Source: an uncultured Oscillospiraceae bacterium
GTDB lineage: Bacteria; Bacillota; Clostridia; Oscillospirales; Acutalibacteraceae
Assembly (NCBI GenBank): GCA_958354085.1
Contig: CATWUX010000027.1
Span: 1-21,268, forward strand
Direction of reading: 5' to 3'
DNA length: 21,268 nt
The position numbers and the translations under genes were made by a program. Under the pieces are notes generated by a model that worked only from the letters and a program-made list of their open reading frames with translations, searched no databases and had not been told where the DNA came from. How positions within the stretch are numbered: position 1 is the stretch's first letter; the number at the start of each line of letters is the position of its first letter. Below are positions 17,610-21,268 of this stretch, one piece after another.

Positions 17610-18902
17610 ATGAGAATCGAAAAAACGATTTTGGTGGCAGGGGGCGGCTGGGGCGGCTGCGCCGCTGCTTACAGCGCGGCTCTTCAGGGAGCCGCTGTGA
17701 TTCTGGCTGAGCGCACCGATATGCTGCTGGGAACCGGTCTCGTCGGCGGTATTATGCGCAACAACGGACGGCTGACCGCGGCGGAGGAACTGACCGCGAT
17801 GGGCGGCGGCGCGCTGCTGGCGATCACCGACGCGCACAGCCGTCATAAAAACATAACCTTCCCCGGCCATGAGCATGCCAGCCTGTACGACACCGGCGCG
17901 GTGGAACCGGCGGTACGGGCGCTGCTGGTGCAGGCAGGCGTCACCGTATACACCGGCGCGCGCCTTGTGTTGGCGGACATCACAAACGGACGGCTGGCCG
18001 CCGTACAGACCGCGGCGGGCGACCGGCTGCGCGCGGATGTGTTCATTGATGCGACCGGTACGGCGGGGCCGATGAACCTTTGCACCCGTCATGGAAACGG
18101 GTGCGCGATGTGCGTGGTGCGCTGCCCGAGCTTCGGCGGGCGTGTCAGCCTGACCGCGCTCGCGGGTGTGCCGGAATGGCAGGGCGAACGCCCGGACGGC
18201 GGCGTCGGCGCCATGAGCGGTTCGTGTAAGCTGCACCGCTCCTCGCTGTCTCCCGCATTGGCGCGACAGCTGGAACAGGAGGGGGCGGCGGTCATTCCGC
18301 TGCCGCCCGCGCTGCGGCAGGATCATCTGAAGCTGAAGGCGTGCCAGCAATATGCGCTGCCGGCGTTCCGGGACAATCTGGTTTTGCTGGATACCGGCTC
18401 TCCCAAACTGATGACGCCTTATCTGCCGCTGGACATCCTGCGACAGATACCGGGGCTGGAAAACGCGCGGTATGAGGATCCCTACGCGGGCGGGCGCGGC
18501 AATTCCATGCGGTTTTTTGCCTGCGCGCCCCGTGACAACGCCCTGCGTGTGGAGGGCACGGACAACCTGCTGTGCTGCGGCGAAAAAGCGGGATTGCTGG
18601 TCGGCCACACCGAAGCGATCGTCACCGGTACGCTGGCGGGCTATAATGCGGTGCGGCTGGCGCAGGGGCTGCCGCTGCTGGAGCTGCCCCGCACGCTCGC
18701 GATCGGCGAAGCGCTGGCGTTTACGCGTGAACAGGTTCGCACGGTGGCGGGACGCCGTCAAAAATACACGTTTTCCGGCTCGGTTTTGCTGGAGCATCTG
18801 GCGGACTGCGGGCTGTATACGGCCGATACGGCTGTCATCCGCGCACGCGTGGAGCGGGCAGGCTTGACCGGCTGCTTTGCGGGAACGCCGGCGGGCGTTT
18901 GA
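17610..18902 (+). CDS. FAD-dependent oxidoreductase with a CxxCxxxCP motif
   Basis: A 430-residue flavoprotein. The N-terminal Rossmann motif is VAGGGWGG (9-16) with the ribose-binding acid E34 (LAER); a second FAD motif DATGTAG lies at 148-154, and a C-terminal FAD-closing segment reads GEKAGLLVGHTEAI. It resembles the FAD_oxidored group, with the C-terminal part recalling GidA/TrmFO-like proteins. Straight after DATG comes C158-x6-C165-x2-C168-x3-C172-P, a pattern used to bind iron-sulfur clusters, and a Cys-Cys pair precedes GEKAG. GGTGA 7 bases and AAAGGA 13 bases before the ATG support the start. It is divergent from the isomerase/dehydrogenase pair. The substrate is unknown; a hydroxy-acid or sugar-derived electron donor would be a guess. 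Confidence 0.82.
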   Translation: MRIEKTILVAGGGWGGCAAAYSAALQGAAVILAERTDMLLGTGLVGGIMRNNGRLTAAEELTAMGGGALLAITDAHSRHKNITFPGHEHASLYDTGAVEPAVRALLVQAGVTVYTGARLVLADITNGRLAAVQTAAGDRLRADVFIDATGTAGPMNLCTRHGNGCAMCVVRCPSFGGRVSLTALAGVPEWQGERPDGGVGAMSGSCKLHRSSLSPALARQLEQEGAAVIPLPPALRQDHLKLKACQQYALPAFRDNLVLLDTGSPKLMTPYLPLDILRQIPGLENARYEDPYAGGRGNSMRFFACAPRDNALRVEGTDNLLCCGEKAGLLVGHTEAIVTGTLAGYNAVRLAQGLPLLELPRTLAIGEALAFTREQVRTVAGRRQKYTFSGSVLLEHLADCGLYTADTAVIRARVERAGLTGCFAGTPAGV

Positions 18903-18927
18903 AAAAAAGAAGGACTGTCCCTCACCG

Positions 18928-18961
18928 TTCGGCATAATCCGTCCGATTTCTCCGCTATAAT
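18928..18961 (+). promoter_or_regulatory. spoIIGA-sigE promoter with candidate Spo0A box
   Basis: A perfect TATAAT (18956-18961) precedes spoIIGA. TTCGGCA (18928-18934), whose complement TGCCGAA fits the Spo0A-box core TGNCGAA, sits where a -35 would be, with a 21-22 base gap. In Bacillus subtilis the spoIIG promoter has an overlong spacer and is activated by phosphorylated Spo0A bound next to the -35; the arrangement here is similar. A single 7-base match is weak on its own. Confidence 0.45.
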
Positions 18962-19000
18962 AGAAAAGCGATGGGGTGCAGAGAAAGGACGGATCCGACC

Positions 19001-19930
19001 ATGCCTGTGATTTATATTGACGTGCTGCTGGCGCTCAATTTATTTATTGATTTTCTGCTGCTGCTGGCGACGGTGCGTATCCTGCGGATTCCTTACCGGC
19101 GCTGGCGGCTGGTGCTGGGCGCGCTGTTCGGGTCGATCTGCTCCACGCTGATTTTCCTGCCAGATCTCAACATGGTGCTCAGCACCGCCGTCAAGCTCGT
19201 TTCTGCCGCCATGATCATGCTGATCTCTTTCAAATGGATGGGCGTGATGGCGTACATAAAGCAGCTGACCGTCTTTTTTGTGATCTCCACCCTGTTTGCC
19301 GGTGTGGCGATGGCGGTGTGGTTTTTTGCCGCGCCCACCGGTTTCTATGTACAGGGCGGCATCGTGTATTACGACGTGGATCCGCTGACGCTGGTGATCC
19401 TGACGGTCATCAGCTACGGCGTTATCTGGGGTTACGACCGTGTGACACAGAAAAAGCAGCCGAAGAACCGGGATTACCGCCTGCTGATCGACTGCGGCGG
19501 CGGCACGGCCGGCGTGCGCGCGCTGTACGATACCGGCAACGGCCTGACCGAGCTGTTTTCCGGCAGCCCGGTCGTGGTCGTGCGGTATGCGGCGATCGCG
19601 TCCGTCCTGCCCTTGGCACTGCAGCAGGCGCTGCACACACAGGCGTCCGGGTGGAAAACCGGCGAAGAGGCCGGCGGTGAAGAAGCGGCTCCCGCCGCCG
19701 GCGATACGGCGGTGCGCACCGCCGTACGTTCGCGCCTGCGGCTGGTTCCGTTCCAATCGGTGGGCGGCAATGGGCTGCTGCCCGCCTTTCAGCCTGCGCA
19801 CCTAACGGTCGTAGCGCAAAGCGGGGCAAGCCGTGACATCACCGGCGCGTATGTTGCCGTTTGCGACACGCTGGGGCGGGGAGAATACGAAGCGCTTATC
19901 GGCAGCGATATTGCCGATCTGTTTGCATGA
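19001..19930 (+). CDS. spoIIGA: Sigma-E processing peptidase SpoIIGA
   Basis: A 309-residue membrane aspartic protease that activates pro-sigma-E in the mother cell during sporulation, in response to a signal from the forespore. The N-terminal half has about five transmembrane segments (YIDVLLALNLFIDFLLLLAT first). The C-terminal half is a pepsin-like single-lobe domain with catalytic D177 in ALYDTGNGL, then the family's VPFQSVGGNGLLPAF. The start at 19001 is supported by AAAGGA 11 bases upstream and by the conserved beginning; an ATG at 18971 would add ten unconserved residues. An insertion rich in Ala/Glu/Gly (about 215-236) separates parts of the protease domain. The gene sits directly upstream of sigE with 21-30 bases between them, as in other spore-formers. 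Confidence 0.95.
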   Translation: MPVIYIDVLLALNLFIDFLLLLATVRILRIPYRRWRLVLGALFGSICSTLIFLPDLNMVLSTAVKLVSAAMIMLISFKWMGVMAYIKQLTVFFVISTLFAGVAMAVWFFAAPTGFYVQGGIVYYDVDPLTLVILTVISYGVIWGYDRVTQKKQPKNRDYRLLIDCGGGTAGVRALYDTGNGLTELFSGSPVVVVRYAAIASVLPLALQQALHTQASGWKTGEEAGGEEAAPAAGDTAVRTAVRSRLRLVPFQSVGGNGLLPAFQPAHLTVVAQSGASRDITGAYVAVCDTLGRGEYEALIGSDIADLFA

Positions 19931-19960
19931 ACCACTTTTCGGAAAGGTCGGATGGATACC

Positions 19961-20662
19961 ATGAACCCCTTGAAACGTTTTTGGGGATGGCTGCTGGGTA
20001 AGCTGCACCGGCAGGACGTTCATTACATAAACGGCGCGGACACGCTGCCGCCGCCGCTGAGCGCCGCCGAGGAGGCGGAGGTGTTTCGGCGCATGGAAGA
20101 GGGCGACCGCGACGCGCGTGACGCGCTGATCACCCACAATCTGCGGCTTGTCGTGTATATCGCGCGCAAATTTGAAAGCTCCGGCGTGGGAATCGAGGAT
20201 CTGATCTCCATCGGTACGATCGGGCTGATCAAGGCGGTCAACACGTTTTGCCCTGCCCGCAACATCAAGCTGGCCACCTATTCCTCCCGCTGCATCGAAA
20301 ATGAGATCCTGATGTTTTTGCGGAAAAATACGCAGCTGCGCAACGAGCTGTCGATTGACGAGCCGCTGAATGTGGACTGGGACGGCAATGAGCTGCTGCT
20401 GTCGGATGTGCTGGGCAGCGATCCGGATATTGTCAACCGCGACATCGAGCAGGAGGCGGAAAAGGATCTGCTGCTGGATTGCATCTCGCGGCTGTCCGAG
20501 CGCGAGCAGCTAATCATGCAGCTGCGCTTCGGGATCGGCGGCAACCAGGAACATACGCAAAAGGAGGTCGCCGACCTGCTCGGCATTTCCCAGTCCTATA
20601 TTTCGCGGCTGGAAAAGAAGATCATCAAGCGGCTGAAAAAGGATATCGAGCGCTCCTGCTGA
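19961..20662 (+). CDS. sigE: RNA polymerase sporulation sigma factor SigE (pro-sigma-E)
   Basis: A 233-residue sigma-70 family factor that drives early mother-cell sporulation genes. The first about 22 residues form the pro-sequence, ending at HYINGADTLPPPLS, which aligns with the SpoIIGA cleavage region of the Bacillus protein. Region 2 is clear (NLRLVVYIARKFE, then IEDLISIGTIGLIKAVNTF and ATYSSRCIENEILMFLR), as is the sigma-E signature DEPLNVDWDGNELLLSDVLG. Region 4 has LSEREQLIMQLRFGI and the helix-turn-helix TQKEVADLLGISQSYISRLEKKIIKRL. I prefer the ATG at 19961 (GGAAAGG 13 bases upstream) to that at 19952, which leaves only 4 bases to that site; the choice does not alter the domains. sigG, normally next in Clostridia, is not present. 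Confidence 0.97.
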   Translation: MNPLKRFWGWLLGKLHRQDVHYINGADTLPPPLSAAEEAEVFRRMEEGDRDARDALITHNLRLVVYIARKFESSGVGIEDLISIGTIGLIKAVNTFCPARNIKLATYSSRCIENEILMFLRKNTQLRNELSIDEPLNVDWDGNELLLSDVLGSDPDIVNRDIEQEAEKDLLLDCISRLSEREQLIMQLRFGIGGNQEHTQKEVADLLGISQSYISRLEKKIIKRLKKDIERSC

Positions 20663-20741
20663 TCATGGCGTTTCGCGCGGTTTCCCAAGCCGAGCCAACA
20701 AAAAAAGATCGCAGCAGGCTGTGTCGTGGTGTCTGTAAGGC

Positions 20742-20780
20742 AGTGAATCCTCCGTATGAATACCATACGGAGGATTCACT
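20742..20780. repeat. Perfect 17-bp palindrome downstream of sigE
   Basis: Arms 20742-20758 and 20764-20780 are exact inverted complements around a 5-base loop. No T run follows on the right and none on the left, so it is not a standard intrinsic terminator. It may be a REP-like element, a small mobile repeat or a protein site. The rest of 20663-20841 shows nothing else I can name. Confidence 0.6.
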
Positions 20781-20841
20781 CCCGCATATGTTTCAAACTT
20801 GCTGGTGGTGAACGGTTTGTCAAAACTGTTTTGGAATTCGT

Positions 20842-21249
20842 CTAAATATTCTTCATTAAAAGCAATTCCATCGGCTGTTTATCTAAAACAAAGCCACCGC
20901 AGTCCTTATAGCCTAATTTCCTGTAAAAATGTTGTGCATCTTCGTCAACCTGCGTAGATATTAGCAACAAGTCATATCCTTGTAATTTCATATCCAATTC
21001 CCAATGTTCCATAAGTTTTTTACCATATCCTTTTTTGTGATAATTCCAATCAATAACAAGCATTGTGCAAAACGGAGTATTATCCCAAAAAAGATTATAT
21101 CTTAATAAACCGATTGGCTTAGCATTTTCTAACAATACATACCCTCGTTTATCACGAATCTTATTCTCAAACTCTGCCTCTGGCAAATGCTTATCAAGAC
21201 TATACCAAAATTCTTTCGCAAATTGCAAGTGCAAGTTGGACACCCGCAT
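20842..21249 (-). CDS. GNAT-family N-acetyltransferase, N terminus probably altered
   Basis: A 135-residue GNAT protein with acetyl-CoA loop HKKGYGKKLM (71-80), preceded by MLVIDWNY, and a C-terminal DEDAQHFYRKLGYKDCGGF segment typical of the fold. The substrate is unknown. From FAKEFWYSLDKHLPE onward it looks intact, but the usual first strand (a short IRxA-type segment) is missing. The ATG at 21247-21249 has no ribosome binding site and lies within or beside the word AAGTTGGACAC that also marks the left edge of the window. The gene is much richer in A+T than sigE and its neighbours, suggesting acquisition by transfer. It may be a broken gene whose first codons now come from an adjacent insertion sequence. 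Confidence 0.75.
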   Translation of the reverse strand: MRVSNLHLQFAKEFWYSLDKHLPEAEFENKIRDKRGYVLLENAKPIGLLRYNLFWDNTPFCTMLVIDWNYHKKGYGKKLMEHWELDMKLQGYDLLLISTQVDEDAQHFYRKLGYKDCGGFVLDKQPMELLLMKNI

Positions 21250-21268
21250 GAATAAAAATAGTTCGGCG
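21233..21268. mobile_element. Possible insertion-sequence end at the right edge
   Basis: The plus strand has AAGTTGGACAC (21233-21243) reading outward from the window, mirroring the minus-strand copy at 26-36. It coincides with the place where the acetyltransferase loses its expected N terminus. No transposase is visible; this rests on a short word match and position. Confidence 0.25.

Noticed and set aside
17523..18935. Long minus-strand frame opposite the FAD oxidoreductase
   Set aside because: Arg/Gln-rich, no domain; the plus strand has FAD-binding motifs and a ribosome binding site.

Overview
The window comes from a low-G+C-phylum (Firmicutes), endospore-forming bacterium, most likely a Clostridia member of the Oscillospirales type, with G+C-rich housekeeping genes. 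This is inferred from the sporulation pair spoIIGA-sigE (19001-20662), a single secA with a zinc-binding tail, Gram-positive style AGGAGG ribosome binding sites and sigma-A type promoters. The genus cannot be fixed by eye.

Layout. (1) 1-4353: a leftward signalling operon made of an HPt phosphotransfer protein, a membrane hybrid histidine kinase with two receiver domains, and a lipoprotein that breaks off after its first ~70 residues at a possible insertion-sequence end; a small leftward DUF6514-like gene lies just to the right. (2) 4476-5183: an orphan LytTR response regulator, rightward. (3) 5389-6939: a GtrII-type membrane glycosyltransferase in A+T-richer DNA, closed by its own terminator. 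(4) 7124-7630: a flavin reductase-like protein, convergent on a leftward three-gene unit (AI-2E family permease, polysaccharide flippase, GNAT acetyltransferase; 10998-7677), with a shared terminator between them. (5) 11353-15333: secA and ychF, rightward. (6) 15419-18902: a leftward TIM-barrel isomerase plus Gfo/Idh/MocA dehydrogenase pair, divergent from a rightward FAD oxidoreductase with a ferredoxin-like Cys motif; this looks like a small carbohydrate or polyol oxidation locus of unknown substrate. (7) 19001-20662: spoIIGA and sigE, the mother-cell sigma factor and its activating protease. (8) 20663-21268: an intergenic perfect palindrome and an A+T-rich GNAT gene whose N terminus looks replaced at the window edge.

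The most interesting points are: a possible dispersed phosphorelay (hybrid kinase, HPt, and a LytTR regulator separated by a small antisense-facing gene); the same 11-base word AAGTTGGACAC in inverted orientation at the two window ends, each next to a gene that looks cut, suggesting IS elements at both edges; a C-x6-C-x2-C-x3-C-P motif in the FAD oxidoreductase; a candidate Spo0A box at the spoIIGA promoter combined with absence of the usual sigG downstream of sigE; and an acetyltransferase with no conventional start site overlapping the flippase end. No CRISPR array, tRNA, rRNA, phage module or recognisable defence system is visible. I do not see a convincing wholly new system.
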